64,000 bases of DNA from Prolixibacteraceae bacterium (GTDB lineage Bacteria > Bacteroidota > Bacteroidia > Bacteroidales > Prolixibacteraceae), in the NCBI GenBank assembly GCA_025355875.1, contig JANXYV010000100.1, positions 20,242 through 84,241 of the forward strand, written 5' to 3'. Of the stretch, positions 7,133 to 16,796 are shown piece by piece. The notes beneath the pieces were generated by a model, which was not told where the DNA came from, made no database searches, and was given only the letters and a program-made list of their open reading frames with translations. A program made the position numbers and the translations under genes. Position 1 is the first letter of the stretch. Every line of letters starts with the position of its first letter.

Positions 7133-10100
7133 TTACTTTTTCAGCGCCTTGATCCGTTTCAGATTTCTCTTTTTGGCCATTTTTAGCTTCATGGTGTAAT
7201 CCAGCTCATACAAAGCCGGAACAAACATCAGAGTCAGGAAAGTTGCGAAACTCAGCCCGAAGATGATTGACCAGGCCAATGGTCCCCAGAAGGCCACATT
7301 GTCGCCGCCAAAATAGATATGCGGGTTCAGTTCGGTAAACAGGGTGGTGAAATTGATATTCATGCCCACAGCCAATGGAACCAATCCAAGCATGGTTGCA
7401 GTGGCTGTCAGGATTACCGGGGTAACACGGGTGCGGCATCCTTCCACAATGGCCCGACGGGTAGGAACGCCAGCCGCCTTTCGCGAATCGATAAACTCAA
7501 CGATCAGGATTCCGTTTCGGACCACGATACCGCCCAGCGCTACGACGCCCAAACCGGTCATCATAATCACTAAATCCATGTGGAAAATCATTACTCCGAG
7601 CAAAACGCCGATGATGCTGAATACTACCTCGCTCAGAATAATCAGCGATTTACTGACCGAACTGAACTGGGTGATCAGGATGAAGAAAATCGCGCCGATG
7701 GCAATAATCATGGCTTTCAGGAGAAATTTGATGGTATCGGCCTGATCATCCTGTTCACCGGTAAGTTTAATGTTTGAACCTTCGTGAAGTTTAAATTTTT
7801 TGGCTTCACTTTTAATGATGGGCACAATATCGTTGGCCGAATAACCCGATAAAACGTTCGAGTAAACAGTAATGACACGCTTTTGGTCGAGACGTTTTAT
7901 TCCGGCATACGAGGAAGTGTAGTCGATTTTCGCCACAGTCGACAGCGGAATACTGCGCAACATGCCGGTATTCATATCACGGTAAGTAACCATCAGGTTT
8001 ACCAGCGCATTGATGTTGTCGCGGGTTACTTTTTCGTATCGGAGCATGATCGGATATTCATCCTCGTCCTGCTTAAATTTCGAAATTTCTTTTCCATACA
8101 GAGCTGTACGGATTTCCATCCCAATCTGGCCGGTAGAGATTCCAAGACGCTGGGCCCGGTCGCGATCAATCTGGACAATAATTTCGGGAGAATTCATCTC
8201 GAAGTCGGTTTTTAATTCCTCGATTCCGGGAATATTCATGGATTTAATTTGATCGCGGAACGCATAGGCATCGCTTACCAAAAATTCCAGATTCTCACTG
8301 GTTATTTCAATGTTGATTGGTTTACCGGTTGGCGGACCATTTTTGTTTTTATCGACCGAAATTTCAGCGCCGGGAATATCTTTCACTTCCTTACGCAGGA
8401 TTTCGAGGTATTTGGTGGTCGAAACTCCGGAAGTTCTCAATTTAGCCTCAACAAAATTGATCGAAACTTTTCCCTTGTTAAACGGAGTTCCTGTTGATGC
8501 AAAACCCTGTTCTTCGGCGCCGATGGTCACGTTCGAAATGATGGATTCCACATCCGGATTATTTTTACCGATGGTCTTGTAAACGCGCTGTTCGGCAATA
8601 CTGGTAATACTGTCGGTCACCCGCTGATCGGTTCCTCCCGGCATTTTGATGTAAACATAAATATTGTTCGGGTCGCTGTTCGGGAAAAACAGAACGGTAG
8701 GTTTTACTGCTCCGGTAAGCCAGATGGTAAAGAAGAAAAGGCCAATCATTCCGAAAAGTATCATCACAGGACGTGAACCAACTAGGATCATACGTAGCTG
8801 ATTTTCATACACATTCATGACCCATGGCCAGAGTTTTTCCTGGAAGCTTTTGATCATTTTCTTCAACGCAAAATGGAAGAAGAGAATCATCAAAACGCCA
8901 AAAACGAGGAGGTTTGCTAATCCATATACTTTGGTGGCATAAAAGATTCCGGCAAAAACCAGCATAACAATCATGATGGTCCGGATCTTTTTCCATCCGC
9001 TTCCTTCCTGAAATTCGTGGTCGTATTCGTGTTTCATGAACGAAACCGCAAATACCGGGTTAAATACGTAGGCCACAAAAAGAGAGGCAAAAAGGGTAAT
9101 GATCAGGGTAACCGGCAGATAATGCATGAACTGACCGACAATTCCGGGCCAGAAAGCCAGCGGGAAGAACGGCGCCAGAGTCGTTAACGTTCCCGATAAA
9201 ATAGGCAGGAAAACCTCGCCAGCCGCCTTCTTGGCCGCAATATTTATGTCAGGATTGAACTTGTGCAACCGGTGTGTATTTTCGATCACCACAATGGCAT
9301 CGTCGACCACAATTCCAAGGGCAAAGATGAAGGCGAACATTACAATCATGTTCATGGTATAGCCCAGTCCTGGAATGATCAGGTAGGCCACAAAAATGGA
9401 AAGTGGAACCGACAAACCAACAAAAAATGCGTTGGTAAATCCCATGAAGAACATCAGCACGATGGTTACCAGGATAAACCCGATGATGATCGTATTGTTG
9501 AGTTCTTCCAGTGTATTCCGGGTGTGAAGACTTTGATCGCCGGTAATGGTAACGTCCATTCCTTTGGGGAAAGTCCGGTCTTTCATGTCTGCCACAATTT
9601 TCACGATTTCATCCGAAGCATCCAGCAGGTTGGCTCCGTTCTTTTTAATCACATTCAGGGTGATTACATTCTTTCCGTCGAGACGGGCAAAACTTTCCTG
9701 TTCTTTAAAACCGTCGTTTACCTCGGCGATATCGCTGAGTTTCACGAATGCGCCGCTCGACGAATGAACCACAATATCCCTCAGGGTTTGAACATTGGCA
9801 AACTGACCTTTGATACGGACCGTATTCCGGACTCCGTTGTTGGTCAGGGTTCCTCCTGAAATGGTCAGGTTTTCTGCGGAAACTGCCCTTTCGATATCGG
9901 AAAAGGTGACTTTGGCCGCCTGCATTTTGAAGATATTGGCGTTCACCTGGATTTCGCGGTCCAGAGCTCCAACAATATCGACACGGGTAATTTCCTTCAG
10001 GCCTTCAATTTTATCCTGAATCATTTCAGCATAATGTTTCAGTTTGTCCAGCTCAAAGTTTCCGGAGAGATTGAGGTACATCACCGGCATTGCCGAAATG

Positions 10101-10525
10101 TCGATGTCCATGATTTGCGGTTGAGTTGGCAAATCGGTTGGAAGATCACTTTTCGATTTGTCAACGGCATCGCGAACACGCTGCTTGGCAGTTTCGATGG
10201 ACAAATTTGGATCAAACTCAACGATAATGGAGGAGAAATCGGGTACGGAGTTGCTGGTTATTTTCTTTACATCCGAGATAGATTTCAGCTGTTTCTCGAT
10301 CGGGCGAGTGACCAGGTTTTCCATATCTTCCGGCGAAGTTCCCGGGTATGGGGTGCTTACAACGATATAGGGAATCACGACCTGCGGAAATTGTTCTTTC
10401 GGAATAAAATAGTAATTCATCATTCCCAGAACCGATATGAGGGTGGCAAGCACATATACGCTTGTCCGGTTATCGATGGCCCAGCTCGTTGCAAAAAATT
10501 CTTTAAACTTGTTTTCTTTCGACAT
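7133..10525 (-). CDS. RND-family efflux transporter, inner-membrane pump
   Basis: A 1130-residue proton-driven AcrB/MexB-type pump that exports drugs or lipophilic compounds through a tripartite complex. An N-terminal membrane helix, the large periplasmic loop, the conserved membrane motif ALGIVVDDAIVVIEN with the proton-relay Asp pair, a second periplasmic loop and the C-terminal helix bundle are all visible. It is longer than E. coli AcrB (1049), partly from an extra hydrophobic segment around residues 500-560. The order behind the membrane-fusion protein (18-bp gap) and the TolC-like protein is that of a standard operon. The substrate is not predictable. Control is probably by the TetR-family gene at the head of the operon. 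Confidence 0.93.
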   Translation of the reverse strand: MSKENKFKEFFATSWAIDNRTSVYVLATLISVLGMMNYYFIPKEQFPQVVIPYIVVSTPYPGTSPEDMENLVTRPIEKQLKSISDVKKITSNSVPDFSSIIVEFDPNLSIETAKQRVRDAVDKSKSDLPTDLPTQPQIMDIDISAMPVMYLNLSGNFELDKLKHYAEMIQDKIEGLKEITRVDIVGALDREIQVNANIFKMQAAKVTFSDIERAVSAENLTISGGTLTNNGVRNTVRIKGQFANVQTLRDIVVHSSSGAFVKLSDIAEVNDGFKEQESFARLDGKNVITLNVIKKNGANLLDASDEIVKIVADMKDRTFPKGMDVTITGDQSLHTRNTLEELNNTIIIGFILVTIVLMFFMGFTNAFFVGLSVPLSIFVAYLIIPGLGYTMNMIVMFAFIFALGIVVDDAIVVIENTHRLHKFNPDINIAAKKAAGEVFLPILSGTLTTLAPFFPLAFWPGIVGQFMHYLPVTLIITLFASLFVAYVFNPVFAVSFMKHEYDHEFQEGSGWKKIRTIMIVMLVFAGIFYATKVYGLANLLVFGVLMILFFHFALKKMIKSFQEKLWPWVMNVYENQLRMILVGSRPVMILFGMIGLFFFTIWLTGAVKPTVLFFPNSDPNNIYVYIKMPGGTDQRVTDSITSIAEQRVYKTIGKNNPDVESIISNVTIGAEEQGFASTGTPFNKGKVSINFVEAKLRTSGVSTTKYLEILRKEVKDIPGAEISVDKNKNGPPTGKPINIEITSENLEFLVSDAYAFRDQIKSMNIPGIEELKTDFEMNSPEIIVQIDRDRAQRLGISTGQIGMEIRTALYGKEISKFKQDEDEYPIMLRYEKVTRDNINALVNLMVTYRDMNTGMLRSIPLSTVAKIDYTSSYAGIKRLDQKRVITVYSNVLSGYSANDIVPIIKSEAKKFKLHEGSNIKLTGEQDDQADTIKFLLKAMIIAIGAIFFILITQFSSVSKSLIILSEVVFSIIGVLLGVMIFHMDLVIMMTGLGVVALGGIVVRNGILIVEFIDSRKAAGVPTRRAIVEGCRTRVTPVILTATATMLGLVPLAVGMNINFTTLFTELNPHIYFGGDNVAFWGPLAWSIIFGLSFATFLTLMFVPALYELDYTMKLKMAKKRNLKRIKALKK

Positions 10526-10543
10526 ATTTGGTCTTTTTTGGAA

Positions 10544-11662
10544 TTAGAAAACTATTTTTTCGCCGGCGTTCAGGTTTTGAAATCCGGAGGTGATGATGTT
10601 CTCGCCGGCAGTAATTCCTTCGGCTATTTCAACGATTCCGTTATAATCCATTCCGGTTTTTATAGTGCGGCGTTCGGCAGTATATTCATTGCCATTTTGT
10701 TTGGCTACGTATATGAATTTGCCATCCTGATTGTTTTGGACAAAATTTACCGGCAGACAAAATGCTTTTTCATTCGAATAATCCTTGATTTTGATGTAGG
10801 TAATCATGTTGGCGCGCAACTCAACATCTTTGGAAGATATCTTACATTCAACCCGAAAGGTGCGATTGGTTGGATCAATAAACCGGCTGGTAAAATTCAG
10901 TTTGGTTTCAATGTCTTTTCCAAGATCAGGAAAACTAACCAACACAAGGTTTCCATCTTTAATTTTTGTGGCATAGTTCTCAGAAACGTCAGCGGTGATT
11001 TTTGCCACGCTCATGTTAATTACACGGATGGTAGAATTTGGCATACCCGGTGATGCCATTTGGCCCACGCGGAGAGGGACACTTTCAACGGTTCCGCTAA
11101 TCGGTGAAAGGATTTTGGCCATTTTCATTTGTTCTTTAATCGTATTCATTCGTTGTTCCAGCGATTCTTTCCCTGCTTTGGCTTGCAGGTATTGAACTTC
11201 GCTGCCAATCTTTTTTTCCCAAAGGGCGCTTTGTTTCTCAAACATGCTGGAAGCCAGGGCAAGTTGGGTATTCACTTCTTCCAGCGATTGTTTCAGTACC
11301 TGGGCATCGAGTTCGGCTAGTACCTGACCTTTTTTTACCGAAGATCCTTCAGTCACATAAACAGCTGTAACTACGCCAGCCATTTGCGGGCTGACGGCAA
11401 TATTCTGATCTCCGTCAACCGTTCCCTGTACATCGATGTAATGGTTGAAAACACATTGAGTTGCCGGGGTGACTTTTACTGAAATCGCTTTCACATCCGG
11501 AACTGCTCCGTTTGGATCGACTTCAGATTCTAACTTTACAATTTGTTTTTCCAACTGTTCGCGCTGCGATTTCAGTTTTTCGAGTTCGGCTTTTTGGTCG
11601 GTTTTCGCGCTGCACGAAACCAAAAAAGCGATAAGTGCCGAGTAAATGATAATCTTTTTCAT
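10544..11662 (-). CDS. RND efflux periplasmic adaptor (membrane-fusion) lipoprotein
   Basis: A 372-residue AcrA/HlyD-type adaptor that links the inner-membrane pump to the outer-membrane channel. The N-terminus is a lipoprotein signal (MKKIIIYSALIAFLVSC, lipobox LVSC). A coiled-coil segment follows (KAELEKLKSQREQLEKQIVKLE). Next come the split lipoyl/barrel-sandwich halves (GVVTAVYVTEGSSVKKGQVL and ILSPISGTVESVPLRVGQ) around an alpha-hairpin, then a beta-barrel. It lies directly upstream of the pump gene and downstream of the TolC-like gene. Confidence 0.93.
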   Translation of the reverse strand: MKKIIIYSALIAFLVSCSAKTDQKAELEKLKSQREQLEKQIVKLESEVDPNGAVPDVKAISVKVTPATQCVFNHYIDVQGTVDGDQNIAVSPQMAGVVTAVYVTEGSSVKKGQVLAELDAQVLKQSLEEVNTQLALASSMFEKQSALWEKKIGSEVQYLQAKAGKESLEQRMNTIKEQMKMAKILSPISGTVESVPLRVGQMASPGMPNSTIRVINMSVAKITADVSENYATKIKDGNLVLVSFPDLGKDIETKLNFTSRFIDPTNRTFRVECKISSKDVELRANMITYIKIKDYSNEKAFCLPVNFVQNNQDGKFIYVAKQNGNEYTAERRTIKTGMDYNGIVEIAEGITAGENIITSGFQNLNAGEKIVF

Positions 11663-11715
11663 CTGTGTTATTTTATTTTTACTGTTATTTTAATATTGAA
11701 AATCAATGATTTGAA

Positions 11716-13149
11716 TTATTTTGTTCCGGTGGTGTCAGGATTGATATTGAATACCCTTTCCAGTTTTGACTTGGCGCTCATCACATCGGCAATGCTCTGA
11801 TAATAGTTATTCAGGTTGGTGAGATACTGGGTTTGGCTGGTCAGCAAATCTAAACTGGTTGACATACCCTGTTTGTATTTTTCGAGCGTGCGTTGGTAGA
11901 TCTCGTCGGAAAGCTCTCTGTTTCGGGTTTGAATCTGTAGTTTTTCAAGTTTTATTTTAAGGTCGCTTTGTGCCTGAGCCGCCTGCATCACAATGCTGTT
12001 TGAAGCGAATATCCGGGTGTTTTCAGATTTCTCTACGGCCATTTTTTTCTGAGCAACAGCTGCCATCCGCTGACCGCTGCTAAAAATCGGAAGCGATAAA
12101 TTAATTCCAACCAGATCCTTGGGCGCGAAATCAAAAGCCGGCGCATTGAGTTTCTTGGTATGATTGTAATAACCTGAAATGACCGGAAGATAATTGGTTA
12201 CTTCGTGTTTGTAATCAAGTTTGGCCATCTCATGAGCCGTTTCGACCAATTGATAATCAATATTTCGTTCAAGACTGAAAGGTTCGCTGGTAAGTTGCAG
12301 ACTTTCCTTGGTCAATGACTGGTTCGAAACCAGGGAATCGGAAATGACTATTTTCGCTGATTCTTCCATTCCGATCTGGATTTTTAATAAACGATAGGCT
12401 AAATCCTGGTTGCTTACGATTTGATTAATCGAATTGCGCAGTCCATTTGCAGTTACTTCCAGCTGGTCGGCATCCGTCTTTTCAACAAAACCCTGCTTGT
12501 TCATTTCTGTGATTTCGTATAGGGTCTTATTGACGTTATCCAGGTTCTGGTTCAGGATTTTCGTTCCTTCATTGGTAATCTGGATCATGTGATAAGTGTT
12601 GACTACCGATTCCATCACATCCTGTTTGGCTTTTTCGCTACTCTCAGTCGACAGATTCAGGTATACTTTTGTAGCTTGTAATCCAACAAAATAGGCCCCG
12701 TTGAAAATAAGTTGGGAAACAGTGAAATCGGTAGTTACGTTGTTTGGAACGCCGAGCTCAATCTTTGCACCGGCTACGTTATTCATGTGGATGCTTTCTC
12801 CTGACTCCAGAGTAACGCTACTGGTGGTTCCTGTTCCGGTACCTGGATCAAAAGGAACGTAGTTCGACGACAACTGGGTGGCCGGAAAACTCATTGTAGG
12901 AACAACAAAAAGATGAGTATAGGCCGATTTCACATCAACGTGAGGCAGGCCTATCGCGGTAGTTTCCCAGATTTTTTTTTCTGCAATTTTAATGTCAATC
13001 TGCGAATTCATGATGCTGGTATTGTACTTAAATGCCTTGTTTAAGGCTTCCTGAAGCGAGAGTTTCATCACTTCCTGTGCTGAGGCAAGATAATTTCCCC
13101 CGAGGACGATGAATCCCAGAAGGATAATCTGTTTTTGTTTTTTGAACAT
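11716..13149 (-). CDS. TolC-family outer-membrane efflux protein
   Basis: A 477-residue outer-membrane factor that forms the exit channel of the tripartite pump. It has a signal peptide (cleavage near GGNYLASAQ), then two long helical repeats typical of TolC: LSLQEALNKAFKYN near the start and the mirrored KYKQGMSTSLDLLTSQTQYL near the end. It is followed by the adaptor and pump genes on the same strand and preceded by the TetR-family gene 24 bp upstream, so all four probably form one transcript. Confidence 0.92.
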   Translation of the reverse strand: MFKKQKQIILLGFIVLGGNYLASAQEVMKLSLQEALNKAFKYNTSIMNSQIDIKIAEKKIWETTAIGLPHVDVKSAYTHLFVVPTMSFPATQLSSNYVPFDPGTGTGTTSSVTLESGESIHMNNVAGAKIELGVPNNVTTDFTVSQLIFNGAYFVGLQATKVYLNLSTESSEKAKQDVMESVVNTYHMIQITNEGTKILNQNLDNVNKTLYEITEMNKQGFVEKTDADQLEVTANGLRNSINQIVSNQDLAYRLLKIQIGMEESAKIVISDSLVSNQSLTKESLQLTSEPFSLERNIDYQLVETAHEMAKLDYKHEVTNYLPVISGYYNHTKKLNAPAFDFAPKDLVGINLSLPIFSSGQRMAAVAQKKMAVEKSENTRIFASNSIVMQAAQAQSDLKIKLEKLQIQTRNRELSDEIYQRTLEKYKQGMSTSLDLLTSQTQYLTNLNNYYQSIADVMSAKSKLERVFNINPDTTGTK

Positions 13150-13173
13150 GTTTTTGTGCTGTTTATAAGGTTA

Positions 13174-13824
13174 TTAAATATTTTTGTTCAACTGAGTAAT
13201 TTCTGATTTTCGTTTCTCGAAGTAAACGATGCCTTCCTGACTTGATATAGCCCGGATATGGTTTTCGAACATGACCTGAAAAACCTGATCGAAAGTGATA
13301 TTTTCAACAAAGCAGAAGTCGTTGTTATGCATCATTACCAAATTTCGAACATACAAACCTGCCACGAGTTCAACATTTATATCGTTGCGATACAGTCCTT
13401 CTGCAATTCCTCTTTCAATATTTTTGCTGATCTGACTGAAAATATGGTTCTGTTTTCGAATCATAAATTGCTGAAAAATAGGCTCATAATACTTTTTAAG
13501 CTCAAACTTCAATTTCGGATTGAATCGTCCCATCTCTTCAAAAACCCTTAAGCTTACCTGAAGCAGAATTTCAATGGCATTCATATTTTCAACTGTCAGT
13601 TTCGACATTTCCAGGTCCCATTTCATTTCATCTAGGTAAAAAAGCTTCTCTATCAGGTCTTCTTTACTTTTCACATAGAGGTAGAGTGTCTTTTTCGAAA
13701 TGCCCAAACTTCGGCTAATATCGTCCATGTTTAAATTTCTGATTCCGAACTCATAGAATAACTCTACAGTTTTTTCCAGAATTTCCTGAAGTTTCGGATC
13801 GCTCATATTTAATTTGTCATACAT
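13174..13824 (-). CDS. TetR/AcrR-family transcriptional repressor of the efflux operon
   Basis: A 216-residue regulator. The N-terminal helix-turn-helix (MDDISRSLGISKKTLYLYVKSKEDL) is of the TetR type, and the remainder is the helical ligand-binding domain. It is the first gene of the tetR-tolC-adaptor-pump operon. A 12-bp-arm inverted repeat lies 35-62 bp upstream of its start and is the likely operator, implying autoregulation and control of the pump. Start ATG 13824 is used. ATG 13806 (MSDPKLQ) is an equally reasonable alternative. Confidence 0.9.
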   Translation of the reverse strand: MYDKLNMSDPKLQEILEKTVELFYEFGIRNLNMDDISRSLGISKKTLYLYVKSKEDLIEKLFYLDEMKWDLEMSKLTVENMNAIEILLQVSLRVFEEMGRFNPKLKFELKKYYEPIFQQFMIRKQNHIFSQISKNIERGIAEGLYRNDINVELVAGLYVRNLVMMHNNDFCFVENITFDQVFQVMFENHIRAISSQEGIVYFEKRKSEITQLNKNI

Positions 13825-13859
13825 CTTTTGGGTTCAATATTAATTTCGGCACAAAGAAA

Positions 13860-13887
13860 GGAAACATTTCTAACAAGAAACGTTTCC
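13860..13887. promoter_or_regulatory. probable TetR-family operator upstream of the efflux operon
   Basis: Inverted repeat GGAAACATTTCT-4 bp-AGAAACGTTTCC (12-bp arms, one mismatch). On the minus strand it overlaps a TTG and runs into a TTTCTTTG stretch resembling the Bacteroidota -7 box, so a bound repressor would block the promoter. The rest of the 13888-14160 gap holds no ORF. It has three GGTAAGT words of no clear meaning. Confidence 0.7.
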
Positions 13888-14163
13888 TGAATGTAAACTG
13901 TTCGTTAATTATTCGTGCCAAATTTCGGAAATTGCTTTTGACGGCCTGAACCCAGGTAGATGTTTCGGCAATTTCGGTCGGTAAGTGACGGATTCAGGAA
14001 GGTAAGTGAGTGAATGGATGAAATAAAAACCCGGATGATGGAAAATGTAAAGAATAACCAGTTGCAATCTCAGACCTCAGGAATGTGCCTACCTGGCAAA
14101 GAAATAGGTAAGTAATAGGAATGATAGATGACAAGAAAAAGATTACGGAATTTTTGTACGATT

Positions 14164-15618
14164 TTAATAAACTTCAACATTCGAAATAACCGGGCATGCC
14201 TTTGAATCATTGATAACTAAGCGAATCTTTTGCGCCTCAGCCGGATTTATACGAATAATTCGTTTGTAACCGATGGTCGTCCCCTTGGCTACTTCCTGCC
14301 AGCTTCCGTTTATTTCGAGTTCAACGGAGAAGCTTTTTACCCGCTGTCCAAGTTTGATGTATTCCTGAACCAGAATGTAACTGATTGGTTTTTTCCCGCC
14401 CAGATCAATTTCCAGGTTTCCGGTTTTGTCCTGATCATTGGTCGCCCAATAAGTTTCCTTGTTGCCATCGGTTATCATCGAAGCACCATAAACCGGAGAA
14501 CCGCTGCGAACAGAAGATGCTGTGACCGGTTTGTTGAGCGCCAGATTGGTTTTGAATCGTTCGTCGATCAGCTTTTTCCAGCCCTGAAGCGAAGCCACAT
14601 CAATTTCGTTGATCAAACCACGGCGGTCGGGAGGAATATTGAGAATGAGATTTGAGCCCCGTCCAACCGAGCTGAGGTAAATATTGAACAATTGTTCCGG
14701 AGACTTGACCAGAGAATCTTCTTTGGCATGGTAAAACCATCCCGGACGGATCGAAACATCGACTTCAGCCGGGATCCAGTTCGTTCCGTTTTCTTCGCCT
14801 GAATTCAGGAGACTGTTTATTCCACTTTTTCCGGCATACAAAGTATCCGTTGAAATAGTATTCCAGTTGGTCTCACCAATATATCCGCTTTCGTTTCCGC
14901 ACCAGCGAATATCCGGTCCGGCGTCGCTGAAGAAAATAACGTTGGGTTCCATGCCACGAATAAGTTTCAAAGTAGTCGGCCAGTCGTAATAGGTTTTACC
15001 ATCGATTTGCCTTTTTTCCCGGGCGCCACCATAATAGCCATCTCCACCGTTTGCACCATCGAACCACATTTCGAAGACCGGTGAATGCGCAGCAAAAAGT
15101 TCTTTTAACTGGTTGCGGTAATATTCAACATACGAAGGTGATCCATAATCCGCCCGGTTACGGTCCCAGGGCGAGAGGTAAACTCCAAATTTCAGGCCTT
15201 CGGCACGACATGCCTTTTCTACCTCGTCGACCACATTTCCTTTTCCATTTTTATATGGACTGTTTTTTACCGAATGTTCGGTGTACCGGCTGGGCCAAAG
15301 ACAGAACCCGTCGTGATGTTTGCAAGTCAATACCAATCCGTTCAAACCGGCAGAATGGATGGTTTTCGTCCATTGGGTCACATCCATAGCCGTTGGGTTA
15401 AAAACTTTTTCGCTTTCGTCGCCTGAACCCCATTCCTTATCGGTGAAGGTGTTGGTCGTAAAATGGACAAAAGCATATTGCTCCATTTCATGCCAGGCCA
15501 GCTGACTATCGGTTGGAACCGGAAGTACCGGTGATGGAGGAAGAACTTGTTTATGACAGGATACAAGTAGGGTGATGCTCAGTATGGTGATACTGAAAAA
15601 GGAGAATAATCGGTTCAT
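14164..15618 (-). CDS. alpha-L-fucosidase, GH29 family, lipoprotein
   Basis: A GH29 retaining alpha-L-fucosidase that removes terminal fucose from glycans, probably at the cell surface or in the periplasm. I chose the Met at 15618 because it begins a clear lipoprotein signal (MNRLFSFFSITILSITLLVSC). The longer frame from 15684 adds a non-signal leader. The catalytic barrel shows FVHFTTNTFTDKEWG, TCKHHDGFCLWPS and the nucleophile Asp in FEMWFDGANG. The C-terminal 130 residues (ALNKPVTASSVRSGSPVYGASMITDGNKETYW) are an F5/8-type (CBM32-like) carbohydrate-binding domain. No SusC/D partner or other glycosidase is adjacent, so this is not part of a visible polysaccharide-utilisation locus. Confidence 0.92.
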   Translation of the reverse strand: MNRLFSFFSITILSITLLVSCHKQVLPPSPVLPVPTDSQLAWHEMEQYAFVHFTTNTFTDKEWGSGDESEKVFNPTAMDVTQWTKTIHSAGLNGLVLTCKHHDGFCLWPSRYTEHSVKNSPYKNGKGNVVDEVEKACRAEGLKFGVYLSPWDRNRADYGSPSYVEYYRNQLKELFAAHSPVFEMWFDGANGGDGYYGGAREKRQIDGKTYYDWPTTLKLIRGMEPNVIFFSDAGPDIRWCGNESGYIGETNWNTISTDTLYAGKSGINSLLNSGEENGTNWIPAEVDVSIRPGWFYHAKEDSLVKSPEQLFNIYLSSVGRGSNLILNIPPDRRGLINEIDVASLQGWKKLIDERFKTNLALNKPVTASSVRSGSPVYGASMITDGNKETYWATNDQDKTGNLEIDLGGKKPISYILVQEYIKLGQRVKSFSVELEINGSWQEVAKGTTIGYKRIIRINPAEAQKIRLVINDSKACPVISNVEVY

Positions 15619-15651
15619 TGAACTTGGTTTAAGATTGGTTTGTCTGGTAAA

Positions 15652-15694
15652 GCTAACAAAAAAAAAGTCTTCAATGGTTTGCATTGAAGACTTT
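15652..15694 (-). terminator. terminator after secG
   Basis: A 13-bp perfect stem (15664-15676 with 15682-15694) followed on the minus strand by a long T-run. It ends the sigma-54 activator-lptE-TPR-secG transcript and separates it from the fucosidase gene. Confidence 0.85.
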
Positions 15695-15733
15695 CGTTTA
15701 TGATCTGTTCAGGGTTCAACCCGAAGGATTTAC

Positions 15734-16114
15734 TTACTTTTTAGGTTCAGGTGCAGGAGTAGTAGCAGGAGTAGTAGCGGGAGCAGCCTGTTTTGCAGGA
15801 GCCTCGGCTGCAGGAAAAGTCGGAACCTGATTTGGATCAACCGCATTGTCGATCTGATTTTTTATCGCTGACTGAGCTCCGGAATTAGTATTCCTTGGAA
15901 TGAACGCAGTACCCCCGATGGATAAAATCAATAAAGCTCCGGCCAAAGCCCAGGTTGCTTTTTCAAGAAAGTCGGTAGTTTTGCGAACGCCCATAATTTG
16001 GTTCGAAGACTGAAAGTTACTTGCTAAACCACCACCTTTTGAGTTCTGAACCAAAACGATAAGAATCAGTAGAATGCAAACAATAAATAATAAAACTGTG
16101 ATCAGTACGTACAT
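15734..16114 (-). CDS. secG: preprotein translocase subunit SecG
   Basis: A 126-residue SecG, the small two-helix subunit of the SecYEG channel. The first membrane segment is VLITVLLFIVCILLILIVLVQNSKGGGLAS with the hallmark LVQxSKGGGLAS. The second is TWALAGALLILSIGGTAFI. After it comes an Ala/Pro/Thr-rich tail (ATTPATTPAPEPKK), a low-complexity extension seen in other Bacteroidota SecG proteins. It is the last gene of a four-gene operon, 10 bp after the TPR protein. Confidence 0.95.
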   Translation of the reverse strand: MYVLITVLLFIVCILLILIVLVQNSKGGGLASNFQSSNQIMGVRKTTDFLEKATWALAGALLILSIGGTAFIPRNTNSGAQSAIKNQIDNAVDPNQVPTFPAAEAPAKQAAPATTPATTPAPEPKK

Positions 16115-16124
16115 ATCATTGAAA

Positions 16125-16793
16125 TTAATTGTTCATTAAACTTTTGATTTTTTCAATCTGAGCGGCAAAGTAAACACTTTTTTCCGGATATTTCAAACTT
16201 AATTTTTCAAATATCTGTATTGCTTTTTTATAGTAACCTTGTTGGGCATAGATGGATGCAAGGGTTTCGGTCACCAGGTCTTCAGTATCTTCCTTGATTG
16301 GCTCTGCTCCCTCCATCGGCGAAGCCGATTCAGTAATTTTTATTGCCGGCATTTTGGGCTGGGCTTCCAAAAACTTGTCGATCAGGCGGAACTTTTTCCA
16401 AGAACTTTTCTCCTCATTACCAGCAGGTTCAGAAGGAGACACATCCTCTTCCCCGGTTGTTTCGAGTCGGTAATCGGGGGCGAAAATCAGGTTGAAAATG
16501 TCCGGTTCTCCGGTCTTTTCAGGTTCATTCAATTCAGCTTTATTTACCTTAGATTCCTGATTTTTTTGGTTCAGGAACAAGTATAATTTCCGGCGGTCCT
16601 GGATCCTGATTGCACCAGAAATCAGTTCCTGTTCAAACGACGGATCGTTGATATTTTTCAGGTTTCTCAGGTAGAGAATCCAGGCAGCTTCAAATGCAGG
16701 ATGTCTTTGCGTCAGCTCTTTCAGGAACGGCAGAGTTCCCTGATTTAACTTTTCAGGAGCCTGAATGTATTGAAAGATCTGTTCTGCCTTCAT
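16125..16793 (-). CDS. conserved hypothetical protein with a C-terminal TPR unit
   Basis: A 222-residue protein without signal peptide. The N-terminal 90 residues are helical (QIFQYIQAPEKLNQGTLPF). The middle is acidic and low in complexity. The end carries one tetratricopeptide-like unit (ASIYAQQGYYKKAIQIFEKLSLKYPEK). I do not recognise a specific function. It lies between lptE (3-bp gap) and secG in a compact operon, so a role near envelope protein or LPS export is possible but is only inferred from position. Confidence 0.8.
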   Translation of the reverse strand: MKAEQIFQYIQAPEKLNQGTLPFLKELTQRHPAFEAAWILYLRNLKNINDPSFEQELISGAIRIQDRRKLYLFLNQKNQESKVNKAELNEPEKTGEPDIFNLIFAPDYRLETTGEEDVSPSEPAGNEEKSSWKKFRLIDKFLEAQPKMPAIKITESASPMEGAEPIKEDTEDLVTETLASIYAQQGYYKKAIQIFEKLSLKYPEKSVYFAAQIEKIKSLMNN

Positions 16794-16796
16794 GGT

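Noticed and set aside
10034..11053. 339-codon plus-strand ORF over the RND pump and adaptor genes
   Set aside because: Antisense shadow of strongly supported genes. No family features and no signal.
13960..14130. Three GGTAAGT words in the gap between tetR and the fucosidase gene
   Set aside because: Irregular spacing and no symmetry. Probably chance.
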